A DNA stretch of 64,000 nucleotides from Rhodobacter sp. (GCA_020637515.1 JACKKG010000001.1:2014501-2078500); one strand, 5' to 3'; shown: positions 23,322 through 32,362, numbered from the stretch's first letter. The notes: a model not told the origin generated them from the sequence alone. A program made the numbers and translations.

Positions 23322-24776
23322 ATGCGTCTGGCTGTGGGTCTGGTGGTTTTGGCGGTTGGCGGCGTCGCGCTGGGTTGGTGGGCGCGTCAGGAATACGCGC
23401 CGTTCATGCAGACCGTCTTGCAGCACAACGCCGACATGGCGATGGCAGGGTCCGTTCACGGCGCCACCGCGACGGTTTCGGGGCGCGACATTACCGCCAC
23501 GGGGCTGGCGGACGGTCCGGCGGAACATGACCGGCTGATCGCCGCGCTGGATGCGATCGACGGGCGGCGCGTGGTGCAGGACGCATTGCAGGTGCTGCCG
23601 GTGGCCGATCCCTACACGCTCTCGGGGGCGTGGGCCGACGGCGCGCTGGTGGCGCAGGGCCATGCCCCGACCGAGGCCGTGCGCGAGGCGCTGGGCCGGC
23701 TCGGCGCGCAAAATCTGACGCTGGCGGCCGGTGCACCCGACGGGCAATGGGTCCACGCCGTGCTGGCCGGGATCGCGGGCGTGCACGAATTGCAGTCGGG
23801 CCGGTTCGAGGTGTCGGGGCGTGCGCTGACGCTCACCGGCACCGCGCTGACCCCGGCCGAGGGCGAGGCCGCGCGCGCCGCCGTCGCCGCCGAACTGCCC
23901 GAGGGATATACCTCGACGCTGGATCTGACCTATGTGGACGACGGCTCGCCGCCCCGTTACGCGGTGCATTACACCGTGCAATCGGGCCCCTGGGTCGAAG
24001 GCAAGTTGCCGCGCGGCGTCGCTGCCGGCGATATCGCCACGGCGCTGGGACTTGCGGATATCGACGCGTCGGCCACGCAGGCCCTGACCGGAGAGCCGGG
24101 GCAGGCTTCGCCGGTCCTCGCCCGGCTCGCCCCCTGGCTGCCCGAGGTCGAAACGCTGGATGTCACCGTCGCGCCCGATGGCACGCGGGTCGATGCCGGC
24201 TTTGGCGCGGGTGCGGACCTGGATCTGCTGGGCGGGGCGCTGGCGCAGTCGCTTGACGGCGCGATGGACGGCGTGACGCTGAGCCTGCACCCGGTTCCGG
24301 CCGAGGGCGAGACCGGCGCCGAGCGGTTCAACGCGCTGAGCGGCCGGACCGAGGTTCTGGCCGGCGGTTACTGGCTGCCCGCGGCCGATTTCACACCGGA
24401 CCCGCAGAGCTGCGCGACCGAGACGACGCGCGTTCTGGGCGCGAACCGCATCGGTTTCGTGACCGGGTCGTCGCGGCTCGACGCCCATGCACGGTCGGCG
24501 GTCAACGCGTTGGCCGGGGTGCTGGGCCCCTGTCTCGGCGCGGCCGGGCTCAGGGCCGAGATCGGCGGGCACACCGATTCGACGGGCTCGAACGAGGCCA
24601 ACCTGGCGCTGTCGCTTGCCCGCGCGCAGTCGGTGCGCGAGGCGCTGGTCGCGCGGGGCGTGCCGGCCGCGCGGCTGACGGCCGAAGGGTATGGTGCCGC
24701 CGAGCCGATCGCGGACAACGGCACGGACGAAGGCCGGGCGGCCAACCGGCGCACGGCTGTGCGCTGGATCGAGTGA
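23322..24776 (+). CDS. BON/OmpA-domain envelope protein
   Basis: 484 residues. An N-terminal signal anchor (LAVGLVVLAVGGVALGWWA) is followed by repeated BON-like segments (residues about 45-280) and a C-terminal OmpA peptidoglycan-binding domain with GFVTGSSRLDAHARSAVNAL, IGGHTDSTGSNEANLALSLA and AEGYGAAEPIADNGTDEGRA-N-R. It probably anchors to peptidoglycan in the periplasm. ATG 23322 has GGAGG six bases upstream. Next is a membrane-anchored HhH protein 21 bases downstream, probably the same operon. Confidence 0.87.
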   Translation: MRLAVGLVVLAVGGVALGWWARQEYAPFMQTVLQHNADMAMAGSVHGATATVSGRDITATGLADGPAEHDRLIAALDAIDGRRVVQDALQVLPVADPYTLSGAWADGALVAQGHAPTEAVREALGRLGAQNLTLAAGAPDGQWVHAVLAGIAGVHELQSGRFEVSGRALTLTGTALTPAEGEAARAAVAAELPEGYTSTLDLTYVDDGSPPRYAVHYTVQSGPWVEGKLPRGVAAGDIATALGLADIDASATQALTGEPGQASPVLARLAPWLPEVETLDVTVAPDGTRVDAGFGAGADLDLLGGALAQSLDGAMDGVTLSLHPVPAEGETGAERFNALSGRTEVLAGGYWLPAADFTPDPQSCATETTRVLGANRIGFVTGSSRLDAHARSAVNALAGVLGPCLGAAGLRAEIGGHTDSTGSNEANLALSLARAQSVREALVARGVPAARLTAEGYGAAEPIADNGTDEGRAANRRTAVRWIE

Positions 24777-24797
24777 GTTAGGTCAGGAGGGCGAGGA

Positions 24798-25415
24798 ATG
24801 TTTCGCGGTTGGGGTTTTCTTCTGGGTGAGATCTGGGCGTTGATCGCGTTGGCGGCGCTGCTGGGTCTGTTCGTCGGCTGGCTGATCTGGGCACGCCGGG
24901 GTCGGACGACGTCCGCGGCCAGCCAGGACGAAATGGGCCGGCTGCGCGCGGAACTGACGGCCTGTCAGGCCAAGGATCGCAACGCCGCCGCCCGCATCGA
25001 CGCGCTCGAGGCTGAACTTGCCGCGGCCCGGCACCAGGCGGCTCCGGCCGCCGAACCCGCAGCGCAACCCGAAACGGCACCCGCGGCGGTATTGGCAGCC
25101 CCCCGGGCCGAGGCGATCGCCGAGACCCCGGACGAGCCCGCCTCGGAACCCGCCCAAGCGGTCGGCACGCGGCCCGCGCGGCTCGACGCGCCACGCGATG
25201 GCGCCGCCGACGACCTGAAGCGGATCAAGGGTATAGGGCCCAAGCTGGAACTGCTGTGCAACCGCCTGGGGTTCTGGCATTTCGATCAGATCGCCAACTG
25301 GACGGACGCGGAAATCGCCTGGGTGGATGCCAACCTCGAGGCCTTCAAGGGTCGCGTGACGCGCGATCATTGGGTCGCTCAGGCGCGCGTTCTGGCGGCC
25401 GAGGCGCAGGGGTGA
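24798..25415 (+). CDS. Membrane-anchored protein with helix-hairpin-helix (Fen1-like 5' nuclease fold) domain
   Basis: 205 residues. An N-terminal membrane helix (WALIALAALLGLFVGWLIWA) is followed by a coiled-coil stretch (MGRLRAELTACQAKDRNAAA), an Ala/Pro-rich linker and a C-terminal HhH domain with DDLKRIKGIGPKLELLCNRL and WTDAEIAWVDANLEAFKGRV. The same C-terminal module appears in alphaproteobacterial proteins annotated as a predicted flap-endonuclease-like domain; it is DNA- or protein-binding and not shown to be a nuclease. It follows the OmpA-like gene closely. Confidence 0.82.
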   Translation: MFRGWGFLLGEIWALIALAALLGLFVGWLIWARRGRTTSAASQDEMGRLRAELTACQAKDRNAAARIDALEAELAAARHQAAPAAEPAAQPETAPAAVLAAPRAEAIAETPDEPASEPAQAVGTRPARLDAPRDGAADDLKRIKGIGPKLELLCNRLGFWHFDQIANWTDAEIAWVDANLEAFKGRVTRDHWVAQARVLAAEAQG

Positions 25416-25421
25416 CGCGAT

Positions 25422-25497
25422 GGTGCGTGCCAGCACGCACCCTACCCAGGGGCCCTGCGGTCGCCGGTTGTTCGTAGGGTGCGTGCTGGCACGCACC
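25422..25497. repeat. 24-bp perfect inverted repeat with nested palindromes
   Basis: Arms at 25422-25445 and 25474-25497 are exact reverse complements with a 28-base spacer. Each arm contains its own palindrome, GTGCGTGC-CA-GCACGCAC and GTGCGTGC-TG-GCACGCAC. It lies between convergent genes and could end transcription from both sides. The nested design resembles dispersed REP/BIME elements. Confidence 0.75.
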
Positions 25498-25505
25498 CTT
25501 GCCCC

Positions 25506-25928
25506 TCAGGGGTGGGCAAAGCGCGCCCGTGCGCCGCGTTCGATCGCCGCGGCATGCAGCCGGTCGATATTCAGCTCGAACCGCATTTCCTCGAGCAGCC
25601 GCAACTCGGCCTGCCGCAGCGAGCCGTCCGACGCCGCGATGTCGCAGGCCAGCGCGTAGGCGGTTTCGTTGAGGCGCTCGGGCAGGGCTTCGCGCACCAG
25701 ACCGAACAGCGCGTCCAGGCCGTCCTCTTCCTCCATCAGGTCGAACACGGTCTGCGACACGGTCTTGATCCGATCGGGATCGTAGCCGGCGAAGACCGGC
25801 AACTGGTTGACCACCTGTTCGATGGCGAGCAATTCCTCGGTGCGGATCGTGGCATCCGACACGGACACGGTGATCATCAGCGCCACCAGGCAATCCTGGG
25901 GCGTGAGTGACGGCGGGGCTTGGGTCAT
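25506..25928 (-). CDS. TerB-family tellurite-resistance-like protein
   Basis: 140 residues, all-helical, matching the TerB fold: DCLVALMITVSVSDATIRTE at the start and the paired acidic repeat ACDIAASDGSLRQAELRLLE, the two calcium/metal-binding helical turns of the family. Cytoplasmic, function unclear; TerB proteins are linked to membrane stress and tellurite. AGGAC precedes the ATG. It stands alone, divergent from lysS. Confidence 0.85.
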   Translation of the reverse strand: MTQAPPSLTPQDCLVALMITVSVSDATIRTEELLAIEQVVNQLPVFAGYDPDRIKTVSQTVFDLMEEEDGLDALFGLVREALPERLNETAYALACDIAASDGSLRQAELRLLEEMRFELNIDRLHAAAIERGARARFAHP

Positions 25929-26025
25929 CGTTTTGTGTCCTGTGCTTGTTCGCCCCGAGAATATTGACTGGGGCGAGGGCGGGCAATAGGAAGCCCGGGT
26001 TCTCCCTTCATGGAAAGACCGTGAC

Positions 26026-27606
26026 ATGACCTCTCTGCGCGATGCTGCGATGACCTCCAAGGCCTGGCCTTTCGAAGAGGCCCGCCGCCTGCTGAAACGC
26101 TACGAGAAGGCGCCGCCCGAGAAGGGCCACGTCCTGTTCGAAACCGGCTATGGCCCCTCGGGCCTGCCGCATATCGGCACCTTTGGCGAGGTCGCGCGCA
26201 CGACGATGATCCGCCGCGCCTTCGAGGTGATCTCGGACATTCCGACGCGGTTGATCTGCTTCTCGGACGACATGGACGGGATGCGCAAGGTCCCTGAAAA
26301 CGTGCCGAACCGCGATCTTCTGAAAGCCAATATCCAGAAGCCGCTGACCGCCGTTCCGGACCCTTTCGGCGAATACGCCAGCTTTGGCGACCACAACAAC
26401 GCCATGCTGCGCCGGTTCCTGGACACATTCGGCTTCACATACGAATTCTATTCGGCCACCGAATTCTACAAATCCGGCGCCTTCGACGCGGTGCTGCTGC
26501 GCGCCTGCGAACGCTATGACGACATCATGGCGGTGATGCTGCAATCGCTGCGCGAGGAGCGGCAGCAAAGCTATTCGTGCTTTCTGCCGATTCACCCCGA
26601 GACCGGCCGCGTCCTCTATGTGCCGATGAAGGAGGTCAACGCCAGGGACGGCACGATCACCTTCGACGACGAGGACGGGCGCGAATGGACGCTGCCGGTC
26701 ACCGGCGGGCAGGTGAAATTGCAGTGGAAGCCCGATTTCGGCGCGCGCTGGGCGGCGCTGGATGTCGATTTCGAGATGTATGGCAAGGATCACAGCACCA
26801 ATACGCCGATCTACGACCGGATCTGCGAGATCCTCGGCGGGCGCAAACCCGAGCATTTCACCTATGAGCTGTTCCTCGACGAGAACGGCGAGAAGATCTC
26901 GAAGTCCAAGGGCAACGGGCTGACGATCGACGAGTGGCTGACCTATGCCTCGACCGAGAGCCTGTCCTATTTCATGTTCCAGAAACCCAAGACCGCCAAG
27001 CGGCTGTGGTGGGACGTGATCCCGAAGGCGGTGGACGAATACCACCAGCAATTGCGCGCCTATCCGACCCAGACGATCGACCAGCAACTGGCGAATCCGG
27101 TCTGGCATATCCACGCCGGCAATCCGCCGGCTTCGGATATGGTGGTGCCGTTCTCGATGTTGCTGAACCTCGCCTCCGTGGCGGGCGCCCAGGATGCTGC
27201 CGGGCTGTGGGGCTTCATCCGGCGCTATGCGCCCGATGCCAGCCCGGCCCTGAACCCGCAACTCGACCAGGCGGCGGAATGCGCGGTGCGCTATTTCCGC
27301 GATTTCGTCGCGCCGAAGCGACTGTTTCGGCTGCCGACCGATCAGGAGCGCGCGGCGATGCAGGACCTGGCGGCGCGGCTCGCGGGCTGGAACGGGGGCC
27401 TCGATGCCGAGGCGCTGCAATCCATGGTCTTCGCCGTCGGCAAGGACCACGGGTTCGACCCTCTGCGCGACTGGTTCAAGGCGCTCTACGAGGTCCTGCT
27501 GGGGGCGTCCGAGGGGCCGCGCTTTGGCGGGTTCATCGCGCTTTATGGCATCGACGAGACGGTGGCGCTGATCGGCAAGGGGCTGGCGGGCGACCTGACG
27601 GCCTGA
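26026..27606 (+). CDS. lysS: Lysyl-tRNA synthetase, class I
   Basis: 526 residues of the class I LysRS (archaeal-type) found in alphaproteobacteria. The HIGH-type motif is PSGLPHIGTFGE and the KMSKS-type motif is EKISKSKGNG. FETGYGPSG and RLICFSDDMDGMRKVPENVP are also class I LysRS hallmarks. It charges tRNA-Lys in the cytoplasm. No class II LysRS is in the window; epmA is the class II paralogue devoted to EF-P. Confidence 0.95.
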   Translation: MTSLRDAAMTSKAWPFEEARRLLKRYEKAPPEKGHVLFETGYGPSGLPHIGTFGEVARTTMIRRAFEVISDIPTRLICFSDDMDGMRKVPENVPNRDLLKANIQKPLTAVPDPFGEYASFGDHNNAMLRRFLDTFGFTYEFYSATEFYKSGAFDAVLLRACERYDDIMAVMLQSLREERQQSYSCFLPIHPETGRVLYVPMKEVNARDGTITFDDEDGREWTLPVTGGQVKLQWKPDFGARWAALDVDFEMYGKDHSTNTPIYDRICEILGGRKPEHFTYELFLDENGEKISKSKGNGLTIDEWLTYASTESLSYFMFQKPKTAKRLWWDVIPKAVDEYHQQLRAYPTQTIDQQLANPVWHIHAGNPPASDMVVPFSMLLNLASVAGAQDAAGLWGFIRRYAPDASPALNPQLDQAAECAVRYFRDFVAPKRLFRLPTDQERAAMQDLAARLAGWNGGLDAEALQSMVFAVGKDHGFDPLRDWFKALYEVLLGASEGPRFGGFIALYGIDETVALIGKGLAGDLTA

Positions 27607-27665
27607 GGGGGGCGGTTTCGCCCTCGGCCGGCAGCCTTCCAGGCCGCAGCCCTCGGGCGACCAGG

Positions 27666-27685
27666 CGCGGCGCTGAAGCGCCGCG
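27666..27685. terminator. Bidirectional hairpin between convergent genes
   Basis: CGCGGCGCT (27666-27674) pairs with AGCGCCGCG (27677-27685) over a 2-base centre. It sits between the ends of lysS and the convergent zincin gene. No T-run is present on either side, as is common for GC-rich alphaproteobacterial terminators. Confidence 0.5.
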
Positions 27686-27694
27686 CGGGCCGCG

Positions 27695-28108
27695 TCACTC
27701 CCACCAGCGGTCGATGCGGGCGATGTCCGCGTCCGACCAGCCCAGGTGATGCGCCAGTTCGTGCACGAAGACATGCGTGACCAGCACGTCCAGCGCCACG
27801 TCGCCGCGCGCCACCCATTCGTCCAGGATGGCGGCGCGGAACAACCAGATCGCATCCGGTTGCTGCGGGACGTCCATCAGCGATTTCTGCGTCAAGGGGA
27901 TGCCGTCATAGAGCCCGGTCAGCTCGAACGGGTCCTCGATTCCCAGGGCGTCGAGGGTGGCGTCATCGGCCAGATCCTCGACCCGCAGCACCACTGCGCG
28001 CGCGGCACTGGCAAAGGGTTCGGGCAGCCGCGAACGGGCGGATTCGGCCAGGGTCTCGATTTCGGCCAGATCCGGCGCGAACCGCCCCCTCCATTCGCTC
28101 TCTGCCAT
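27695..28108 (-). CDS. Zincin-like metallopeptidase-family protein
   Basis: 137 residues of the short bacterial zincin family (PF06262 type). The HExxH motif is HELAHH in THVFVHELAHHLGWSDADI near the C-terminus. The upstream part (LYDGIPLTQKSL, DAIWLFRAAIL) fits the family. Cytoplasmic, substrate unknown, no signal peptide. It lies between lysS and gltX. Confidence 0.85.
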   Translation of the reverse strand: MAESEWRGRFAPDLAEIETLAESARSRLPEPFASAARAVVLRVEDLADDATLDALGIEDPFELTGLYDGIPLTQKSLMDVPQQPDAIWLFRAAILDEWVARGDVALDVLVTHVFVHELAHHLGWSDADIARIDRWWE

Positions 28109-28188
28109 GCGCGCCCTCTCTGTTCCGGCGCCGCGATATGGACAAATCGCGGCCCTTGGTTCAATACCGGCGGCAACAGGAGTTCGCC

Positions 28189-29514
28189 ATGACCGTCACC
28201 CGCTTTGCCCCGTCGCCCACCGGTTACCTGCATATCGGCAATCTGCGCACGGCGCTGTTCAATTATCTGATCGCCCGGAAATCCGGCGGTCAGTTCATCC
28301 TGCGTCTGGACGATACCGACCGCGAGCGATCGAAGCAGGAATATGTGGACGGTATCCTGACGGATCTGGAGTGGCTGGGCCTGACCTGGGACCGGATCGA
28401 ACGCCAGTCCGACCGCATGGACCGCTACCATGACGAGGCCGCGAAACTCCGCGCGGCCGGCCGGTTCTACGAGGTGTTCGAAACCCCGACCGAGCTGGAC
28501 CTCAAGCGCAAGAAGCAGCTCAACATGGGCAAACCGCCGGTCTATGACCGCGCGGCGCTGGATATCGACGAGGGCGCGCGCGCGAAATTGCGCGCCGAGG
28601 GGCGGTCGGGCTACTGGCGGTTCCTGCTGGATCTCGAACGCATCGAATGGACCGACGGCATCCTGGGGCCGATCTCGATCGACGCGGCGTCGGTGTCGGA
28701 CCCGGTGCTGATCCGCGCCGACGGGCAGGTGCTCTATACCTTTGCCTCGTCGGTCGATGACATGGATATGGGCGTCACGCATATCGTGCGCGGCGCAGAT
28801 CACGTCACCAACACAGCGACGCAGATCCAGATCATCCGCGCCATGGGGGGCACGCCGCCCGACTTCGCCCATCACTCGCTGCTGACCGGCCCGCAGGGCG
28901 AGGCCCTGTCGAAACGCCTGGGCACGCTCTCGCTGCGCGATTTGCGCGCCCAGGGGGTCGAACGGATGGCGCTGCTCAGCCTGATGGCTCGGCTCGGCTC
29001 GTCGCAACCCGTGGAACTGCGAGCGACCCTCGACGAGATCGCCGAAGGGTTCGACCTCTCGCAATTCGGCGCCGCACCGACCAAATTCGACGCCGAGGAC
29101 CTCTGGCCGCTGACCCGTCAGCACGTCCAGGCCCTGCCCCTCGCGGCGGTGCAGGACCACCTCGACCGGCTGGGCGTCCCGGCGGATCTCGCCCCCGGCT
29201 TCTGGGCCGTCGCGCGCGAGAACATCACCCGCCTGGCCGACCTCGACGGATGGTGGACCCTCTGCCGCGACGGCGCGACGCCGCTGATCGAACCCGGGGA
29301 CGAGGCCTTCATCGCCGAGGCGCTGCCGCTGCTGCCCCCCCGACCCTGGGGGCCGACCGCCTGGGCCGACTGGACCGGCGCGGTCAAGGCCGCGACCGGC
29401 CGCAAGGGCAAGGCGCTGTTCATGCCGCTTCGAAAGGCGCTGACGGGGATGGATCACGGGCCCGACATGGCGGCACTGATGCCCTTGCTGCAAAGGGTGC
29501 CGCGTCAGGGCTGA
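28189..29514 (+). CDS. gltX: Glutamyl-tRNA synthetase
   Basis: 441 residues. Class I motifs: HIGH-type PTGYLHIGNLRTALFNYL and KMSKS-type GEALSKRLGTLSL, plus RLDDTDRERSKQEY and YTFASSVDDMDMGVTHIVRG. It charges tRNA-Glu, and often tRNA-Gln in alphaproteobacteria. Many relatives carry two gltX copies; this length and KMSKS form fit the second, shorter type, but one copy alone cannot settle that. ATG 28189 has CAGGAG upstream. Confidence 0.94.
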   Translation: MTVTRFAPSPTGYLHIGNLRTALFNYLIARKSGGQFILRLDDTDRERSKQEYVDGILTDLEWLGLTWDRIERQSDRMDRYHDEAAKLRAAGRFYEVFETPTELDLKRKKQLNMGKPPVYDRAALDIDEGARAKLRAEGRSGYWRFLLDLERIEWTDGILGPISIDAASVSDPVLIRADGQVLYTFASSVDDMDMGVTHIVRGADHVTNTATQIQIIRAMGGTPPDFAHHSLLTGPQGEALSKRLGTLSLRDLRAQGVERMALLSLMARLGSSQPVELRATLDEIAEGFDLSQFGAAPTKFDAEDLWPLTRQHVQALPLAAVQDHLDRLGVPADLAPGFWAVARENITRLADLDGWWTLCRDGATPLIEPGDEAFIAEALPLLPPRPWGPTAWADWTGAVKAATGRKGKALFMPLRKALTGMDHGPDMAALMPLLQRVPRQG

Positions 29515-29554
29515 CTCCGGGCTACGCCCCATCATCTTGTCTGAAATACGCACG

Positions 29555-29614
29555 GGGATTTTCAAGGGGGGCGTGCCCCCCTTGAAGCGGGGGTGCGGGG
29601 GCGGCAGCCCCCGC
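29555..29614 (-). repeat. REP-like double hairpin, copy 2
   Basis: The inverted counterpart of 16030-16093. It begins GGGGATTTTCAA, has TTCAAGGGGGGC/GCCCCCCTTGAA arms (29561-29572 and 29575-29586) around GT, then GCGGGGGC (29595-29602) with GCCCCCGC (29607-29614), loop GGCA. It lies between convergent gltX and the NUDIX gene and probably terminates both. Confidence 0.75.
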
Positions 29615-29667
29615 CGCCCTCGGCCTCGACTGGCTCGGCCGTGCGTGCAAGCTTGTGGGGCCGGGGA

Positions 29668-30375
29668 TCAAACGGAAAGACGGCGAAAGGTCGATTCCGG
29701 GCCCGAGTTGTCGAAGAACGGCACCGATCCGGACGGTCCCTCGCGGACGATGGCCTCGGCCTCGGCCAGGACGACCTCGGTGATGAACGGCAGATCGAGT
29801 CCCCGCGCCTCGTCCAAGGCGATCCAGTGCAGGTGGCTCAACTCGTCCGTCGCGCGCGAGAAGTCGTCGGGATCGCCGGCCAGATCCTCGGCCCGGGCCA
29901 GGAAAAAGCGCGCGTCGAAGCGCCGGGTCCGTCCGGGCGGGGTTACGGCGCGGAACAGGTAGCGCAGCCGGTCGGCAGAGGGGCGCAATCCGGCCTCGGC
30001 AAAGGCGGCCCAGTCGGCGGGCAGGGGGCCGTCCCAGGCCCCGGGGCGTCCCAGGAACAGGCCCGCCTCCTCCCACAACTCGCGGATCGCGGCCAGGGCC
30101 ATGGCCTCGGGCGGGGGTGGGGCGGCGGTCACCGGCCGCTGAAGGAGCAGCGCGTGCTGGTCGTCGGGCAGCGCGGCGGGCGGCACGACGCGTCGGTCGT
30201 CCTCGTCCACTGCACCGCCGGGAAAGACGTATTTCGACGGCATGAACGCGGCCTTCGCCCCGCGTTGCCCCATCAGGACCCGCGGCGCATCCGTGTCGGC
30301 GTCGCGCACCAGAACAAGGGTGGCCGCATCCCGGATCGGGCGGTCATGCCCCAGATCCTCAGGGTCGGCGCTCAT
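29668..30375 (-). CDS. NUDIX hydrolase
   Basis: 235 residues. The Nudix elements are present but split: GGAVDEDD near residue 56, then a roughly 35-residue insertion before the helix AAIRELWEEAGLFLG (RExxEExG). This arrangement is like the NUDT7/NUDT19-type and acyl-CoA-related branch, but the substrate is not predictable. The start overlaps the upstream DUF983 gene by ATGA, so the two are co-translated. Confidence 0.87.
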   Translation of the reverse strand: MSADPEDLGHDRPIRDAATLVLVRDADTDAPRVLMGQRGAKAAFMPSKYVFPGGAVDEDDRRVVPPAALPDDQHALLLQRPVTAAPPPPEAMALAAIRELWEEAGLFLGRPGAWDGPLPADWAAFAEAGLRPSADRLRYLFRAVTPPGRTRRFDARFFLARAEDLAGDPDDFSRATDELSHLHWIALDEARGLDLPFITEVVLAEAEAIVREGPSGSVPFFDNSGPESTFRRLSV

Positions 30376-30776
30376 GCGTCGCCGCCAAAGCCGTGCATCC
30401 TGCGCGACCATTGCAGCGCCACCAGGGCCCCCTTGAAGCGCGGCAGCAACCACAGGGCCATGACCAGGGCGACGGTCCAGCACACGCCGATCATCACCCA
30501 GGGCGAGGGCGCAAAGGCCAGGTAGATCGACAGATACAGCGCCATCGTCAACTTGCCGACCACCAGGATCGTCAGATAGGCCGGGCCGTCGTCGGCGCGG
30601 TGATGGTGGAACGCCTCGCCGCAATCGGGGCAGCTGTCGGCGACCTTGAGAAACCCGGACATCATCGACCCCGTGCCGCAGGCAGGGCAGCGCCGTGCCC
30701 AGCCCTTGCGCACGGCGGGCCACAGCGGGCGGTCGTCCACGGCGGGCAGGGTGGAACGGGTTTCTGTCAGGGTCAT
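30372..30776 (-). CDS. DUF983 membrane protein
   Basis: 134 residues. A zinc-ribbon-like pair of Cys motifs (CPACGTGSM and CPDCGEAF) is followed by two membrane helices (AYLTILVVGKLTMALYLSIY and WVMIGVCWTVALVMALWLLP). DUF983 family, function unknown, common in alphaproteobacteria. It is first in a two-gene operon with the NUDIX hydrolase. Confidence 0.87.
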   Translation of the reverse strand: MTLTETRSTLPAVDDRPLWPAVRKGWARRCPACGTGSMMSGFLKVADSCPDCGEAFHHHRADDGPAYLTILVVGKLTMALYLSIYLAFAPSPWVMIGVCWTVALVMALWLLPRFKGALVALQWSRRMHGFGGDA

Positions 30777-30966
30777 GGCAAGGCCTCTCTGCCGGGACGC
30801 GGCGGGTTCGGGCGGGGGTCGCTGGATCGGCGCCAAAATGGGCGAGGTCAAGGAATAGGTCAAGTTCAGGTTTTCCCGCGACGCTGCGACGGAACGCCCC
30901 GCCCCGTGCGTTAGAGAGGTATCAACGCGCCAGGGTTCGACCCGGGCGCCCAGATCGGAGAGACCC

Positions 30967-31698
30967 ATGACCAAGACCACGCTGACCGCCATTGCGCTGA
31001 TTCTCGCCACGATTCCGGTGACGGGCTTTGCCCAGAACACGACGCCGCCCACGATGCCGGCCTTCGACTTTGCGGCCGCCGATACCGACGGCAGCGGCGG
31101 CATCTCGGCCGAGGAATGGACCGCCTACACCGCCCAGATGCGCGCCACCGCCCGCGCCGACCGCGTCGGTGCCCGTGCCGACGCGCTGATGGCGGCGGAT
31201 GCGAATGGCGACGGGATGCTCAGCCGTGACGAACTGATCGCCGGCATGATGGCCCAGGCCGATGCGCGCCAGCAGGCGCGCGGCGACGGTCAGGGCGCGA
31301 TGGGCCGCCGGGGCGACGAAGCGCGCGGGATGCGCGGCGGCGACCGGCAGGGTCAGGGTCGTGGCGACCACGGGCGCGGCGAGGGCTGCGAACGTGGGGG
31401 CCACGGTGGGCACGGTGGCCATGGCCACGGCGGCCATGACCACGGCGACCGCGGCGGACGCTGGGGCGATCACGACCGCGGCATGATGGGCGAGGGGCGC
31501 GGCATGGGCCAGGGTATGGGCCAGGGCATGGGCGACCGTCAGGGCGCGATGCGGGGCCAGGGTCCGATGGACGGCCAGCCCGGGCGCGGTTTCGCGATGA
31601 TGGATCAGGATGGCGACGGCCAGATCAGCCCGGCCGAACTGGACCAGGCGCAGGCCTTCATGCAGCGCATGATGCAGCGCCGCCAGGGCAACAACTGA
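30967..31698 (+). CDS. Secreted EF-hand protein with Gly/His/Met-rich middle
   Basis: 243 residues with a signal peptide (LTAIALILATIPVTGFAQ). Three EF-hand loops are visible: DTDGSGGISAEE (39-50), DANGDGMLSRDE (78-89) and DQDGDGQISPAE (213-224). Between the second and third lies a low-complexity segment rich in Gly, His, Arg, Asp and Met (GGHGGHGHGGHDHGDRGG type), suited to binding transition metals. It lies directly upstream of an ECF sigma/anti-sigma/periplasmic metal-sensor operon, suggesting a periplasmic metal- or calcium-binding member of that response. Confidence 0.8.
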   Translation: MTKTTLTAIALILATIPVTGFAQNTTPPTMPAFDFAAADTDGSGGISAEEWTAYTAQMRATARADRVGARADALMAADANGDGMLSRDELIAGMMAQADARQQARGDGQGAMGRRGDEARGMRGGDRQGQGRGDHGRGEGCERGGHGGHGGHGHGGHDHGDRGGRWGDHDRGMMGEGRGMGQGMGQGMGDRQGAMRGQGPMDGQPGRGFAMMDQDGDGQISPAELDQAQAFMQRMMQRRQGNN

Positions 31699-31711
31699 GT
31701 TGCATGAAAAC

Positions 31712-31748
31712 GGGCCGGGCGCTACCCCCGGGGGGTGGTGCCCGGCCC
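31712..31748 (+). terminator. Hairpin between EF-hand gene and sigma factor operon
   Basis: GGGCCGGGC (31712-31720) pairs with GCCCGGCCC (31740-31748), and the loop contains a smaller CCCCC/GGGGG stem. No T-run follows. It may be a terminator for the EF-hand gene or an attenuator that lowers read-through into the sigma factor gene. Confidence 0.55.
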
Positions 31749-31768
31749 CGGAAGGCCCGGGGTGACGG

Positions 31769-32362
31769 ATGCCAAGGGATACGACCGCCAGCATGATTGC
31801 CTCGCCGGGCCCTGACGATGACGCCTTGCTCGCCCGCTACGCCGCGGGTGACGCTGTGGCGGCGCGGCAGTTGCTGGAGCGTCTGGCGCCGCGCATCCTG
31901 CGGTTGGCCCGGCGCCTGCTTCAGGACCCGGTCGAGGCCGAGGACGTGACGCAGGAGGCGATGCTGCGCCTGTGGCAGATCGCGCCGCGCTGGCAGGCCG
32001 GCGGCGCGCAGCCCGCGACCTGGCTGCACCGGGTCGCGGTCAATCTTGCCACCGACCGACTGCGCCGACGCCGTGGGGTCGGGCTCGACGAGATCGCCGA
32101 ACCCGACGATCCCGATCCGGGTGTGGTCGAAGGGATGATGCAGACGGATCGCCTGCGCGCGCTGGACGAAGCGCTGGCGATGCTGCCCGATCGGCAGCGC
32201 GTGGCGGTGGTGCTCAGGCATCTCGAGGGGATGACCAATCCCGAGATCGCGGCCACCATGGGAATCGGGGTCGAGGCTGTGGAAAGCCTGACCGCGCGGG
32301 GAAAACGGCGCCTGGCCCAGTTGCTTCAGGGTCGGCGCGACGATTTGGGGTATGACCGATGA
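31769..32362 (+). CDS. ECF-type RNA polymerase sigma factor
   Basis: 197 residues. Region 2 (APRILRLARRLLQDPVEAED, VTQEAMLRLWQIAPRW, TWLHRVAVNLATDRLRRRR) and region 4 (MLPDRQRVAVVLRHLEGMTN, PEIAATMGIGVEAVESLTAR) are clear. Its 3' end overlaps the anti-sigma gene (ATGA). A periplasmic metal-sensor-like protein follows, so it probably belongs to a metal- or envelope-stress circuit. ATG 31793 is an alternative start. Confidence 0.9.
   Translation: MPRDTTASMIASPGPDDDALLARYAAGDAVAARQLLERLAPRILRLARRLLQDPVEAEDVTQEAMLRLWQIAPRWQAGGAQPATWLHRVAVNLATDRLRRRRGVGLDEIAEPDDPDPGVVEGMMQTDRLRALDEALAMLPDRQRVAVVLRHLEGMTNPEIAATMGIGVEAVESLTARGKRRLAQLLQGRRDDLGYDR

Noticed and set aside
30891..30912. GGAAC...CGTT upstream of the EF-hand gene as an ECF/EcfG-type promoter
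   Set aside because: The spacing between the two elements is 13 bases; the known consensus needs about 16-17.
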